Positions 23,647 to 23,884 of a stretch of 23,884 bases of DNA are shown here, piece by piece (the stretch's first letter is position 1; each line of letters opens with the position of its first letter). The position numbers were made by a program, and so were the translations under genes. The notes below the pieces were generated by a model that saw only the letters and a program-made list of their open reading frames with translations, was not told the origin of the DNA and searched no databases. The DNA is from a virus: positions 1 through 23,884 of the IMG/VR virus record IMGVR_UViG_3300032304_000327. One strand, 5' to 3'.

Positions 23647-23884
23647 TTGATATTGAACAGTTTCTTATGTCTTTGGGTAGACATAAAGACTTAGACGGAA
23701 AATTAAAACCTATTTACCTTGCTGACACCATTAAAGAAGAAATTGAAATCATTCAAGGAGCAATCAAGCACTCACAGCGGTGGGTCGGGCTGACGGATGA
23801 TGAAATCAAAGAAATTATAGGGCCGTGGGGGGATACGCCAATCAAAGGCTACACCCGCAAACTGTTTGACCAGATTGAAGCCAA
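23643..23884 (+). CDS. Phage protein of unknown function, cut by the window edge
   Basis: An open frame of 80 full codons from GTG 23643 to the last base with no stop. It begins MIDIEQFLMSLGRHKDLDGK and contains SQRWVGLTDDEIKEIIG, a short acidic motif that I associate with small hypothetical proteins of many tailed phages, then GYTRKLFDQIEA. The start overlaps the previous stop (GTGA), with GGGA about eight bases upstream. The true C-terminus lies outside the window. The first codons are poorer in G+C than the rest of the arm. Confidence 0.7.
   Translation, partial: MIDIEQFLMSLGRHKDLDGKLKPIYLADTIKEEIEIIQGAIKHSQRWVGLTDDEIKEIIGPWGDTPIKGYTRKLFDQIEA

Larger units (their letters stand above)
1..23884. 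repeat. Window-long perfect inverted repeat (two 11,942-bp arms)
   Basis: The first bases (TTGGCTTCAATCTGGTCAAA) are the exact reverse complement of the last bases. Every long reading frame in one arm has an identical mirror copy at coordinates 23885-n on the other strand. The dyad axis falls between 11942 and 11943 with no spacer. Zero divergence between arms rules out an old duplication: either both arms are the same DNA read on two strands (hairpin end, snap-back or assembly fold-back) or they result from a very recent head-to-head event. Both ends stop at the same base inside the same gene, so the whole contig is probably palindromic. Confidence 0.99.

Noticed and set aside
1-23884. Ancient genomic duplication giving two gene copies
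   Set aside because: No differences between the arms and no spacer; an old duplication would show divergence.
1-23884. CRISPR array, tRNA or rRNA genes
   Set aside because: No regularly spaced direct repeats with spacers and no cloverleaf or rRNA-like segments were seen.

Overview
The window is one perfect inverted repeat. Base n on the + strand is complementary to base 23885-n over the whole length, with no spacer and, wherever I compared them (both ends, the centre, and every long reading frame), no mismatch. The symmetry point lies between 11942 and 11943, inside the self-complementary tetramer CTAG. There are therefore only 11,942 bases of independent information; every gene occurs twice, leftward on the - strand in the left arm and rightward on the + strand in the right arm. 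Full descriptions are on the right-arm copies (read outward from the centre); left-arm entries are their mirrors.

The gene content points to a tailed bacteriophage (Caudoviricetes-like) or a phage-like element of a bacterium: tightly packed genes on one strand, many ATGA/GTGA stop-start overlaps, Shine-Dalgarno sequences, many small unknown proteins, and a replication and nucleic-acid module. Recognisable are a family A DNA polymerase with 3'-5' exonuclease, a VRR-NUC nuclease, a Cas4/RecB-like PD-(D/E)XK nuclease with four cysteines, a DUF3310 protein, a MoxR/CobS-like AAA+ ATPase paired with an HExxH + VWA protein, and several small zinc-binding proteins. No capsid, tail, terminase, integrase, helicase, primase, tRNA or CRISPR is present, so this is part of a larger genome. 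The host cannot be named from the sequence.

Layout of the right arm: central palindrome and hairpins (11943-11995); outward-facing terminator (12009-12039); three very small genes (12082-12592); a 301-bp strongly structured non-coding element (12608-12908); small Zn-finger, acidic and helical genes (12910-14237); a 308-residue unknown; the AAA+/metallopeptidase-VWA/helical trio (15185-18451); a winged-helix-like protein, a small Cys protein and DUF3310 (18464-19542); a structured intergenic region (19540-19706); VRR-NUC, a small protein, DNA polymerase, HExxH protein and Cas4-like nuclease, mostly overlapping (19707-23134); two small genes and a third cut by the window edge.

The main question is whether the palindrome is real. 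It could be read-through of a covalently closed hairpin telomere or a head-to-head replication intermediate. It could equally be a fold-back assembly or amplification artefact seeded at a hairpin terminator. The central region has an ordered array of inverted 14-bp motifs that would suit a telomere, but no protelomerase gene is visible, and the outward terminator next to the centre hints that real upstream sequence is missing. I consider the artefact at least as likely as the telomere.
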